A DNA stretch of 32,228 nucleotides from the IMG/VR virus record IMGVR_UViG_3300006752_000119, positions 1-32,228 of that record; one strand, written 5' to 3'. This DNA comes from a virus. Below, one piece after another: positions 11,001 to 19,300 of the stretch; positions within the stretch are counted from its first letter, which is position 1; each line of letters opens with the position of its first letter. The notes below the pieces were generated by a model that saw only the letters and a program-made list of their open reading frames with translations, was not told where the DNA came from and ran no database searches. Made by a program: the position numbers and the translations under genes.

Positions 11001-11345
11001 GCCAAAAACGTCGTCAAGAACTTTTCCGTATGCTAGCGTTGATTTATTAAGACCTAAAAAGCTTTTTTCTCCTGATTCTGCAAAGTTTTTCATTTTTTCG
11101 CCGTATGACAAAAATTCTTTTACATTTTCAGATGCTATGTTAACAGCTTTTCCATGATCTTCCATTGCTGCTGTTTGATTTTTTAGCGCGTCTGTAGAAG
11201 CTTCCGCATCAGCATCTAGTGAAGCTGCCGCACGATTGGCCACATCAGACTGTGAGCTCTTATTTTTGGTGCCGGCTTGGGCGCCTTTAGCTGTGTTTCT
11301 TTCTATTTTCTTAAGAAGATCAACCATAAGCTCAGACTGTAACAT
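8082..11345 (-). CDS. Tail tape measure protein (1087 aa)
   Basis: Long, Lys/Ala/Ser/Gly-rich, predominantly helical protein that fits the tape-measure class: coiled-coil-prone N-terminus (residues 1-160), then a strongly hydrophobic Gly/Ala-rich segment at about 165-225 (AAVLGPIGVAIAAIGGTMV and FFIALPLTMAASAAKIG) of the sort that may insert in the host membrane during DNA entry, then long amphipathic helices. Near the C-terminus there is a short beta-type stretch (KIELSVNLDGEMIAKQCV, about 1035-1053). It follows the gp26/gp51-like pair exactly as a tape measure should follow its chaperones. T4 gp29 has 590 residues for a tail tube of about 95 nm; scaling gives a tail of roughly 170 nm here. 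Start ATG has AAAGGA seven bases upstream. No peptidase or lysozyme motif seen. Confidence 0.85.
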   Translation of the reverse strand: MLQSELMVDLLKKIERNTAKGAQAGTKNKSSQSDVANRAAASLDADAEASTDALKNQTAAMEDHGKAVNIASENVKEFLSYGEKMKNFAESGEKSFLGLNKSTLAYGKVLDDVFGGKLQKYGKKLFKFTGGIRKSFSAFKNSGKDLDALNNGLVNTTSNFARFSALAKFGATRVAAVLGPIGVAIAAIGGTMVKVFMQTMKVGAKLTKFFIALPLTMAASAAKIGNSIRRDIVETIGNAAQETKELFDMSDRLGGKIGQATKGLVQFAQSTTTLLKFKNVTNDFVKLFGSGAGGVTALIKEYTSVLTNAGVFADIFAENVAKISKEGTPDNLILLTKATRALGVSTQDFSYVALESAKNGESLFKTLDDIAGSTATVSKEFGLNVKLVRKNFFVLRNDIINFGHLTNEELSETVAKVTQMGVSVKEASAMFNKFGTFEDAANSAALLSQTFGMNVDALQLIRAEKPEEIIEMFSDAMFATGRSFDELNRHEKAVMAQHTGLSAEALKSVMNYKNMGMTYAEIQKKMAEDDPTVQQTKNIKSMTDSLKEMQKVITDTSFFESFKKGLTATITLGSGLDPIFKRISKRMQDFYISGLTLDKSTTKKIKGIFSPITETFEKLVGKPGSKEGGIFNTKDLNKATNSFVDFFGDSLIKAFKDDSDLLEVQDTFSLKTIRAIQGGLKPGGSVASKLMEASGELIGKFLKGFAAIGPGIIKFVGKGFRDLVAWLQGYGGEKNSVSTMFTSFFKLGKTDVEAIRNTFKTLFEELKKSSGPFMSFFVWVNKKVLGMAFDIAGEVGEILNERLNPFEGMSKSNAELKEVGFNRAKKLYRGAVSAQDIRDMVASKDFRGGSGDQNQMRAQGMLQYMREAFKKQQSDSNKEILNAKAELRSKNKRIKYVHRLDVDKALESSSSDQDVTSNQIGRAMLQQLDMIAENNKNNKNNTTIQVRQANDFLSDLLGGGKALLQGGLNGFDMTLFNPADQIMAGMSGGPIDAAIRYSGDMAAEVYSLIAGMVSPAASGNTQGAGQVKHVDKIELSVNLDGEMIAKQCVKANIVAFAKDRNLGGSYDTLGDGTTRNSSSGSTEDASY

Positions 11346-11412
11346 AAAAAAATCCTTTAGTTAGTAACTATCAAATATGTTATAAGTATGTTTATCTTAA
11401 ATAACTCTAAAA
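11346..11412. other. Short gap before tape measure
   Basis: A 67-base AT-rich non-coding gap between the gp51-like stop and the tape measure start. On the minus strand it holds only the AAAGGA ribosome-binding site of the tape measure gene. I see no convincing terminator hairpin and no TATAAATA-type element, so the tape measure is most likely co-transcribed with the genes above it. Confidence 0.5.
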
Positions 11413-11670
11413 CTAAAAAGACTTTTTAAACATGTTATTTGCTCTTTTGCTTTGTTGGGGTAAAGGATTATTGTTTTGCTGAGACTGTTTTTCTAAGTCT
11501 GTCTTAAGTTTTCTTATAAACCATATTCTTTTCCAAATAGGTAATTTATATGCGTCTGCATAAGAAAAACTTAAATGTTGCATTAAGACATATATTTGTT
11601 CTAAAACAATGTCTTTATTTTCAGGCGTCAGGCCAAAAAAATGTAGGTCCGATTGGCAACTCAACCTCAC
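11413..11670 (-). CDS. gp51-like tail assembly / hub chaperone, possibly made as a frameshift fusion
   Basis: Small protein in a frame overlapping the 3' end of the gp26-like gene by 50 bases. The part that looks conserved is the section after the overlap: LEQIYVLMQHLSFSYADAYK, then LPIWKRIWFIRKLKTDLEKQ. The 'L.EQI..L...G.FSY.DAY.LP.WKR.WFI..L' pattern is typical of the small gp51-like proteins found just before tape measures in T4-like phages (T4 gp51 assists hub assembly). The only upstream start in frame is GTG at 11670, with no well-spaced Shine-Dalgarno (GAAGAAA directly abuts it). This, and a T7 run inside the overlap, suggests the domain may be made mainly by ribosomal frameshifting from the upstream gene as a fusion of about 349 residues. 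The C-terminus is Gln/Asn/Lys-rich. Confidence 0.6.
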   Translation of the reverse strand: MRLSCQSDLHFFGLTPENKDIVLEQIYVLMQHLSFSYADAYKLPIWKRIWFIRKLKTDLEKQSQQNNNPLPQQSKRANNMFKKSF

Positions 11671-12463
11671 TTTCTTCGAAGCAGTGGGTGCATTCCATAG
11701 TTGCTTTCATATCAACACCAGGCTCGTGGTTATCCAAAAATCTTCTAAGCGCCAAAGAATCTCTTGCAGGCATGTTTTGAACAAAAAGTTTAATCTTGTT
11801 TTTATCTTTAATGTTTTCAATTTGTAGAATAGATCTATTTAAGCGATCAGTCACGCTATTGTCTGTATTTAAACCGCTCTTTTTCTTTCGATCATTTGTA
11901 ATCATCATTTCTTTTTCGTCATGACCAGTTAAAAACTTAACTTTAACATTCTTTTTCGTTACAGGTAAGACAACATTAAAAACGTTTTCACCTAAAACAT
12001 CTGGCTCTACTTGCAATCTTTTAATCTTTAATTCAGACAAATTAAAAGTTGACTTATTTGACTTACTACAAGCAGGACAATTTATGTCAAGCTCATAATC
12101 AGCACCGTATCCTGTAATTCTTAGCGCGACTAATAAAGCGTTTCTGTCACCTGATATTAGATCGTCGGGGTCAATTGACTTGTCGACTAAACAGCTTTTG
12201 ATTAGTTTTGAAATCACTGTTCCGTTCTTAATATAAGCTCTAGAAGTAAGAATATCTTCTTCCTTAGCTGTCATAGGTTTAATATCTAAAGTTTCAGTAT
12301 CATAAATACCTTTATCTTCAGAGTATATAACACCTCTAGAAGGAAGTGGAACAGATTCAATAGCTAGTTCAAAGCCAAAGTCATCTAACATTACATTATT
12401 TTTTTTAATTGGGCTGCTGTCTGCAATTTCTGCAGCGTCTAGCGGCTTATCAAGATTATTCAT
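11621..12463 (-). CDS. T4 gp26-like baseplate / tail assembly protein (280 aa)
   Basis: Resembles the T4-type baseplate protein family of gp26. After an N-terminal beta region (LPSRGVIYSEDKGIYDTETL, about 38-57) comes a helical segment (MTAKEEDILTSRAYIKNGTVI) that is characteristic of these proteins and of other tail chaperones. Then follow two cysteine pairs: CPAC near residue 130 (LDINCPACSKSNKSTFNLSE) and CTHC near residue 260. Together they could bind one zinc. The family works in baseplate hub assembly. The gene starts 12 bases after the third sheath-like gene with a CAGGAG site. Its last codons overlap the gp51-like frame at a T7 run, so a fraction of product may be extended into that frame. 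Confidence 0.65.
   Translation of the reverse strand: MNNLDKPLDAAEIADSSPIKKNNVMLDDFGFELAIESVPLPSRGVIYSEDKGIYDTETLDIKPMTAKEEDILTSRAYIKNGTVISKLIKSCLVDKSIDPDDLISGDRNALLVALRITGYGADYELDINCPACSKSNKSTFNLSELKIKRLQVEPDVLGENVFNVVLPVTKKNVKVKFLTGHDEKEMMITNDRKKKSGLNTDNSVTDRLNRSILQIENIKDKNKIKLFVQNMPARDSLALRRFLDNHEPGVDMKATMECTHCFEESEVELPIGPTFFWPDA
11635..11641 (-). promoter_or_regulatory. Candidate programmed frameshift site (T7 run)
   Basis: On the minus strand the gp26-like frame reads ACA TTT TTT TGG CCT GAC GCC TGA, stopping 12 bases after the T run. A +1 slip (or a -2 slip) on the seven Ts leads straight into GGC CTG ACG, the frame of the gp51-like protein; a -1 slip hits TGA almost at once. The run is the only slippery-looking sequence in the overlap, and its position just before the tape measure is where long-tailed phages place tail-chaperone frameshifts (phage Mu uses a -2 shift). 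Inference from sequence; no recoding has been shown here. Confidence 0.45.
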
Positions 12464-12475
12464 TAAGTACTCCTG

Positions 12476-15400
12476 CTATACAGATTCTATTATTATATTA
12501 TTATCTTCTTCAAAATTGTTAACAAAGTTTAGTAAATTATTTGTGCTTATTAAATTAAATAAATCACTACTTTGTGAACCTTTAAAGTTAATACCTATCT
12601 CTCCGCTAAACTCATTTCTAAACTTTTGTTGTCTAGCTCTTTCTGAATTTAATTTTACAGTATTAACATAATAATCATTTATTATTTCTCTATCAACGTA
12701 GCTTAACATAAATTCATCTAAACTTAAAAATAAATTAACATCTACTCTATTATCATTACTATCTATAGTATTAGGAGAGAATAACATAGGCGAGCCATTT
12801 ATTAAAGGAGCTGTGAATAATATATTTCTAAGATTTCTAGTTATATCATGATAAATTCTAATATTATGAAAACTTCTAAATACAGATCTATTATTTGTAC
12901 TTAAAGTATTAGAAGAAAGAGGTTTTACAAATCTATTTTGACTCATTAGACCTATAGGATTAATACTACAATCAAAGCTTTTTGTCTGCTTAAGTAAACT
13001 ATCAAAATTATTACAATTAAACTTAAATTGCATGTTTAAAGTTGAACTTACTGAAAGTGTGTCATCAGTATTATCATAGTTTACTGTTGCTATAGGTTGA
13101 GCTAATTGTGACTTTGAGAGTGACTTAAGATAAACAGTGCTAGGAGGAATTTCAACATTAAACTCATTTGAAACTACAGCCTCACAATAATTGTACAAAG
13201 CTAGACTATATTTTGAGTTTATAGACATTAATTTAAAATTATTAATTGTCTCGTTTATATTACTAATATCATTTAGATCATCTTTGACTGTTTCATCAAA
13301 GTTTAGTAAATCACTAGGTCTATTATTAAAATCTAAAAAGTAATAAGATTTGTCTCTTTGCTTTGAACCTGTAACAATTTCAGGAACATCAAATATATAA
13401 TTAAAGCTTCTTTTTGTTTCTGCTAAGTCTACAATTTCTTTAATCAAACTTTGAGAAGATATTCCTGGCATGCAAAACAAATCAACTCTACAATCTGTCT
13501 CTTCTGTTGCAATTTTATATGCAGTTCTATAAATCTCTGTGGTTTGCATTTCTGCATTTGGATCTGCAGCATTATTTGTTTCTCTTGCCACAGAAAATCC
13601 TGACATGTCTTTTTTATAATAATCTAAAATATTAACGCCATCGAAGCCACCATAACTAAAAAAGTCAAAAGAAAGAAACAAATGATTATCAGAATAATTT
13701 TCGTCGTTTGAATAAAGAAGCTTGTTTATATCCACATATTTAAAATTATTTTTTTCATCTAACGATGTAATTTGAGATATATCTTTACCATCTCTTCTGT
13801 AAAATGAATAGTCCCATCTTTTTGAAACGTTTATATCATCTGCGGCGTTATATAAAATCTTTTCTAGATGAAAGAAGTTATATTGGGTATTTTGATCTAG
13901 TTCTTCTTTCCATACACTATATTCGTCTCTATAACTACTAAAATATTTTGAATATTGTGATGCTTGATCAAAACTATTTGTTACGTTATCGTTGTATAAT
14001 TCCATTATAAAATTATAATTTTCACCATCTACTAAAACGTCTCTGACTTTAGTTAACTCTGTCTGATCAAATAGCACGCCCCACGATGCATCTTCTTTAA
14101 AAATAGGTTTTATACCTTCAAATCTTAAAATCTGTCTATTTCCAGCAAACCTCATTGGGTTTTGAATAATCGGTGTGCTGTTAGTATTTTTACGAAGATT
14201 GTTTGTGTTTATAATAGGATAGTTTTTAAAGCCGGAAGGCATCAAAGTTGTTTGGATTACTTTATCTTCAACGTCATTTGTTACTTCTACATAAATATGA
14301 TTATTTGTTTTTTTATAGTTGCCAGCAGTTACTATTTTTCCTAAATCAAAATCATAATACTCATGCTCAGTGCCTATAACCTTGCAAATATAATCATCGC
14401 TTTCTGGGTTTAAGTTTAAATCAATATACTTCGCAATAGAATTATATCTGTTTTGAGTTTTAAGACAATAAAAAACTTCAACATCAAACTTAGAATATAA
14501 CTTATTAGGATCTATATTGTTATAATTTCCTAATCTTTTAGGCGTTATTCTAAATCTATATTTATTTCCTTCTTCACCGTCTGAATAAGTATGAAATCTA
14601 AATAATTCAACACACTCTTTCCATATACTTTCTTTACTAGTGTCTGAAGACTGTATTGTATTGACTGGTTGCGATACTACCCAAGGCGTCTTTGCTTTTC
14701 TAAAAACATCTTTAAAACTTTGATAGTTAATAGCATCTTGGACAGCTGAGTTTTGAAATGTTATAAATGATGCTGTTGAAGCTTTTTTTGTTTTCTCATT
14801 AGGATAATCAAATAAATCAATATCTCTAAACGAGCAATAATTTAAGTGGCCTCTGTTTAAATTAAAATAACTGCTTGTATTTAACTTGTCTTCATACATA
14901 CTAAATCTTTTATAAGAATCAGTTTTAAGAGGCGTTTCAATAATACTTTTGCTCGAGTCACTCAATCCTTTAATATAAATGTAAGGATAAGATATGTCAG
15001 ATTCGATGATTGCACTAGGATTGTCAGACTGGTAAGTTCCTAGTTCTTGCCTTTTTTGACTTAAATCTAGCTCATCTAGCAAATCTTTTTGTAGATCTAA
15101 CTTTATTCCTTGTGCTGCAAATATAACATTTGTTATAATTCCTATTGTGTCATCTGTTTGTCCTATTTGATCAAAGTAGTTTTCAAAAGAAGAAGTATAT
15201 ACAACTTCTTGATCGTCGTGTCCATCTGGCCCAACAAAAGATCTTTCAGAAACATATTTGCCTTCAAAATAGCATAAACCGTTAATTAAATCATTACTGC
15301 TTTTAACGGCATATTCATTAGGGTCAAAAAAAATTTGATTTCCGACTGTAAATCCTGCGTGATCGTATTCACCTGCTTGATTTTTTTCAAAACTACCGTT

Positions 15401-15703
15401 GCCTACGCCTAACACTCGAGTATAACTAAGCTGACTACCGTTATTTTCTAGCCAGACTTTTGAAGAAATTGGGCTTGCATGTTGTTTTTGAAAATTAAAG
15501 TCACCAAAGATATTTTCCCAAGTGTTGAGTATACTAGAATCTTGCGCAAAAGAGACGACTTGTTGTGGAACAAAAGCAGGGCCTCTCATTGCTGTGCCGA
15601 CAAGACTTAGCGTTTCGTCAGTCAAAGAAATAGTTTCTTCTTCTAGAAATATTCTTTGCGTAACTATGTCGCCTGTAATTTGTGCATTATTTCTGTTTGA
15701 CAT
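12476..15703 (-). CDS. Diverged tail sheath-like protein (1075 aa)
   Basis: Third sheath homologue. It keeps landmarks shared with the other two: RGPAFVP at residues 40-46, AKTPWVVSQ with a following SDGEEGNKYRFRI, CKVIGTEHEYYDFD, LMPSGFKNYP and GGFDGVNILDYY. It lacks the strongly conserved PWFAPAG.SRG block seen in the others. Its C-terminal domain is only faintly aligned (HNIRIYHDITRNLRNILF for NVRRL...RR..LLFE; FSGEIGINFKGSQSSDLFNL for the usual G.I...PT...EFI.LDF), and the final DFVITNS arm is replaced by an Asn-rich tail. It is richer in Asn, Tyr, Ile and Lys than its paralogues. Likely a specialised minor sheath or baseplate-proximal ring protein rather than the main contractile subunit; that role is inference. 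Start ATG has AGGAGAC upstream. Confidence 0.75.
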   Translation of the reverse strand: MSNRNNAQITGDIVTQRIFLEEETISLTDETLSLVGTAMRGPAFVPQQVVSFAQDSSILNTWENIFGDFNFQKQHASPISSKVWLENNGSQLSYTRVLGVGNGSFEKNQAGEYDHAGFTVGNQIFFDPNEYAVKSSNDLINGLCYFEGKYVSERSFVGPDGHDDQEVVYTSSFENYFDQIGQTDDTIGIITNVIFAAQGIKLDLQKDLLDELDLSQKRQELGTYQSDNPSAIIESDISYPYIYIKGLSDSSKSIIETPLKTDSYKRFSMYEDKLNTSSYFNLNRGHLNYCSFRDIDLFDYPNEKTKKASTASFITFQNSAVQDAINYQSFKDVFRKAKTPWVVSQPVNTIQSSDTSKESIWKECVELFRFHTYSDGEEGNKYRFRITPKRLGNYNNIDPNKLYSKFDVEVFYCLKTQNRYNSIAKYIDLNLNPESDDYICKVIGTEHEYYDFDLGKIVTAGNYKKTNNHIYVEVTNDVEDKVIQTTLMPSGFKNYPIINTNNLRKNTNSTPIIQNPMRFAGNRQILRFEGIKPIFKEDASWGVLFDQTELTKVRDVLVDGENYNFIMELYNDNVTNSFDQASQYSKYFSSYRDEYSVWKEELDQNTQYNFFHLEKILYNAADDINVSKRWDYSFYRRDGKDISQITSLDEKNNFKYVDINKLLYSNDENYSDNHLFLSFDFFSYGGFDGVNILDYYKKDMSGFSVARETNNAADPNAEMQTTEIYRTAYKIATEETDCRVDLFCMPGISSQSLIKEIVDLAETKRSFNYIFDVPEIVTGSKQRDKSYYFLDFNNRPSDLLNFDETVKDDLNDISNINETINNFKLMSINSKYSLALYNYCEAVVSNEFNVEIPPSTVYLKSLSKSQLAQPIATVNYDNTDDTLSVSSTLNMQFKFNCNNFDSLLKQTKSFDCSINPIGLMSQNRFVKPLSSNTLSTNNRSVFRSFHNIRIYHDITRNLRNILFTAPLINGSPMLFSPNTIDSNDNRVDVNLFLSLDEFMLSYVDREIINDYYVNTVKLNSERARQQKFRNEFSGEIGINFKGSQSSDLFNLISTNNLLNFVNNFEEDNNIIIESV

Positions 15704-15713
15704 TCAAGTCTCC

Positions 15714-15755
15714 TGCATAAATAGTTTTTTTTTTGTGCTTATAACTATTTATGCA
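15714..15755. repeat. 13-bp perfect inverted repeat in leader of third sheath gene
   Basis: TGCATAAATAGTT (15714-15726) and AACTATTTATGCA (15743-15755) are perfect inverted copies separated by 16 bases containing a run of Ts. On the minus strand the hairpin would end immediately before the AGGAG ribosome-binding site of the third sheath-like gene. Each arm holds ATAAATAG, close to the T4-type late promoter TATAAATA. There is no T tract after the stem on the minus strand, so it is not a standard terminator. It may be a translational regulator, an mRNA-stabilising or processing stem, or a promoter duplication. Confidence 0.6.
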
Positions 15756-15781
15756 AAAAGTAAGTTGACAGAATCAATTAA

Positions 15782-16270
15782 TTAATATTGTAGAACGCAG
15801 TTATCGAACCTGATGCTTAAAGAAATATCTGTTGGATCGTCACCGTCGTAACTAAGGTCACCGTAAGCAGCACTTGTTAAAAATGCGCCTTTGATGTCCC
15901 AAAGCTCTACAACAGTCCCAACTGGGTCAAGCATCTTAAGCTGAATATCGCGCTTATAAAAGTCTGCATATCCTGCACGACCACTAACTGATTCGTAGTG
16001 TGTTCTAATCCATTCCATTACTTGCTGAGCTCCGCTTGGTGCAATAGGATCATGAATAGTAACAGAAAGTGAATCAAAAGTCATCTTACCTGCGATGTAT
16101 CTTTTCGCATTAATAAAGTTGATTTCAGTTTCGCCTATTTGGAATGTAGGTCTTGCAGCTGATTTAATAAGAAAAGCGTCGATGCCTTCGATTGCCAAGA
16201 TCCATCGATTCTTTCTTTTTGGCTCAAACTTATTTGGAATCATTTCCGTGACTGAAAGTGTCTCTGGCAT
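15782..16270 (-). CDS. Tail tube protein, T4 gp19-like (162 aa)
   Basis: Length (162) is nearly that of T4 gp19 (163). The sequence shows the tail-tube fold signature: PKRKNRWILAIEGIDAFLIK at the N-terminus, then a middle strand pair (TFQIGETEINFINAKRYIAG), a central WIRTHYESVSGRAGYADFYK helix/loop, and a closing strand set (YDGDDPTDISLSIRFDNCVL) typical of gp19, where 'D......I.....F..C' finishes the barrel. It forms stacked hexamer rings inside the sheath through which DNA passes. It is unusual in lying between two sheath genes rather than after a single one. Expression is probably high: AGGAG site and a TATAAATA element 27 bases upstream of the ATG. Confident call. Confidence 0.92.
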   Translation of the reverse strand: MPETLSVTEMIPNKFEPKRKNRWILAIEGIDAFLIKSAARPTFQIGETEINFINAKRYIAGKMTFDSLSVTIHDPIAPSGAQQVMEWIRTHYESVSGRAGYADFYKRDIQLKMLDPVGTVVELWDIKGAFLTSAAYGDLSYDGDDPTDISLSIRFDNCVLQY

Positions 16271-16296
16271 TTTATTTTCTCCTAATAATTCTTATG

Positions 16297-16304
16297 TATT
16301 TATA
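16297..16304 (-). promoter_or_regulatory. Putative late promoter of tail tube gene
   Basis: The minus strand reads GATATATAAATACATAAG here, containing an exact TATAAATA, the T4 late promoter -10 consensus, in the 36-base gap before the tube gene. The 3' end of the box lies 26 bases before the ATG, leaving room for a start site and the AGGAG site. AT-rich sequence makes chance matches possible. Confidence 0.45.
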
Positions 16305-16306
16305 TA

Positions 16307-19300
16307 TCAATCAATTGAGTTAGTTACAACAAAGTCAAGTGAAATAAACTCTACAGACTTAGTAGGCTGTAAGTATACCTTACCTCTTATTGTATTGTTT
16401 TCAACATCGTTTTGTGTTGTTGTAGAAGTATCAATTTGTACTTTATATCTATCAACACCCTGTCTTGCTTGAATTTCTGCCATAATTGGCTCAACAAGCG
16501 CACTAAACTTAGCTAGAGTAGATGCTCTATTAGGCTCAAAGAGTAACGTGTTTGCAACTGCTTTAACTCTTCTTCTAACATTGATCAATAACCTTCTAAC
16601 GTTAATTCGATCTAACGCAGATTGATTCTGTAACAATGTCTTTTGTCCAAACGCATAAACTTCGCCAGGACGACCTGATGGTTCGTATATTTGATTTATA
16701 TCTTCATCATAAAGATCATCCAGAACGTCGCGATTCATCTGCACCTTTGAGTTAAGAGCATTAAGCTTTCCTCTACTAAGACCTGCAGGAGCAAACCAAG
16801 GGTCTGCAAGGAAGTCGTTTTGACTCATAACACCTAACATACTTACAGATGGTGGAACCTCAACAGGCGTTCCATTCGAAGGCCTTCTAATAATTACATT
16901 AGGGAAGTAAGCTGCTGCAAATGACGTATCCAAACTTCTGTTTCTAAATCTATTAATTGTATTCGCTACATTAGGTAATGATTCATCAGTTGTAGGCAAA
17001 GTATTACCCTCAGCTACTTCTTCAATGTCAACCAACAACATCGCGTCAAATCTGCTTTCGCAAGCTGTAATTGCGTAATCTGTAATTAAAGGCTCACGCA
17101 TTCCTGGAACTGCCAAAAGCTGGAACTCAGTTGCACTCTTGTCACTTAATACGTCAATTGCTTTCTTATATGAATCCACTGTTACACCGGTAAATTTGGC
17201 ATTATCAGTTTCATCATTAGCTTCTCTAAATGCTGCTACTGAACTCATCTTAGATTTTTCTTCATTAAAGATATCTAATCCATCAAATCCGCCTTGCATC
17301 ATAAATCTAAACTTAAGATATCTAGAGTTTTTACCTACAGCATGTGTTCCAACATTTAATTGAGTTGTTAAAGAACCTGCTTCACCATCACGTCGATACT
17401 CAGCAGTTGACCAGTCAAGCTCTCCATCAGAATCTAAATTTAGATAGATGTTATTTAAGCTAAACTTACTGTTTTGATGAGTATCTGCTGTAGAGTCTGA
17501 TACTAAATTTGGCAAGAATTTTGTCCAAGATGGCATACTAGTATTTGTTCTTATTTCAGTTAACTCGTTAGGCTCGTCGTCGCGCTTAGTCTTTTTAGCA
17601 AACTTAACACCCCAAGAAAGCTTTGCATCAGCAACTTTAGAAGAACCTGATTTCTTAGCTATTGATTTAACATAAGGAACCGGTAAAACTTGATGTCTAT
17701 CATAAGAAGCATCTGACACGACCTTGCCTGCGCCATCTCCATCTGTTCCACTTTCTACTATTGCAAGTGGTGCATAGCTAAGTCCTCTAAATCCGCAGGG
17801 CATTGTTACAAATGTAATGTCTCCAGCATCAACAGACGGATCCATCTCAACTCTAATATAATCATTAGTTACATCGTAAGTTCCTTCTTCAACAAGTCTT
17901 TGTCGGGATTCTGCTGCATCAAAGTTATAATAAATGTGTTTATCACCTATTACTCTAGCAATATAATTTCTGCTATCAGGGTCTAAAGTAAGGTTTCTCC
18001 AAGATGCAATTACTTCGCCTGAAATAGGATCGCTGTCAAATCTCTCTAGTGCTAATGTAAATGTCGCATAATCACTTGCAGAGTTGCCAAGCTTTAAGTC
18101 AGATATTTGAACTCTAAATCTACTATTTGCTACTTCACCATCGTCAAGTGCATATACCTTAAATAAATCCTGATCAGTTTGCGAAATAACCCAAGGTGAC
18201 TGTGCAGTCTTAAATGATTCTCTAAAAGTTCTATAGTTTTCACTAGCCTTACTACAGAAAGCGTAATTAACATCTATTGCAGCTCCACTTGGTGCTGTAA
18301 CACCATCATTACTTGGAACGGCACAAGCTTTGTCAATATCCCAATTTAGATATAGATAATGGCCTAACTTTTCAATCTTTGTAGGATCTGTGTTTAAAAC
18401 CTTTGCAAAGTAATTTGGGCTCTCTGGATCAAAAGAACAAGACAAAGTATTTAATTCAGATGAATTGTTAAAACCATTTAACAATAAACTAAATGCTTGA
18501 GTATCATCTGCTATTTCTCCTAGCTCATAACCAATTAACTTTGTATCGTCTCCTACGTCTGGAGAAGCAAAGTTTTTAAGCGCACCGCTACTTGTAACCG
18601 CAACATTAAGGCGAGAATCAGTATCTGCTTGATTAAATGTCGTGTTTGCTAAAGCAGGAACAACGCCTTGTGGCACCATCAAGACACCTCTAACTAAAGG
18701 AGCTGCTGCACCGCCACCGCCTACAAAGTTTTCTTGCTTTTTACCAAAGTTACCAACTACAACTTCACCTTCACTATTAGAAATAGTCACTGTGCTTGTC
18801 GCAGATAACTTATTCTTTAACTTAGCTCTTACTCCTTTTTCAGTTGAGGCTTGTTGTAAAGAAATGGTGCCGCTATCTGATACTATGTCTAGCGGTGTGA
18901 CATTATCACTTTCAAACAATACCAAGTTATCTTTTAAGTTTTGAACTGATGTGGAAATTAAACAATTTTTAAGATTATAAAGCGTCTCTAATATATCAGA
19001 GCCAATCTTACAGTTTGTAACTCTTAATCCATTGTTATCACTAAACTGTGTAATTTCCGCATTGACGCCAGCGTCAGTAGCAAAATCTGCAACTTCTGAT
19101 CCATACTCACCTGTCAAGTCTTGCTCGAATATAACTTTATCAAGGTCATTGCCGGGGTCAGCAATAGCAGTTATTTTTAATGGATTAGATAAATCATTAA
19201 ATCCTGCAATTAGTCGTGTAGCTCGATTAGCATCTGAATCATTAGCAACATCAAAACCAATAGTCAAAGTTGATGAAGGTACATCAAAAGATACATTTGC

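Noticed and set aside
10651-11157. 168-codon open frame on the plus strand inside the tape measure gene
   Set aside because: It is antisense to a well-supported gene, has no ribosome-binding site, and its Ser/Pro/Phe/Leu-rich composition is what the reverse strand of Lys/Ala/Gly/Glu-rich coding sequence gives.
12476-15703. Third sheath-like gene as a pseudogene
   Set aside because: It has an intact 1075-codon frame, its own ribosome-binding site, and conserved sheath landmarks spread over most of its length; divergence looks like specialisation, not decay.
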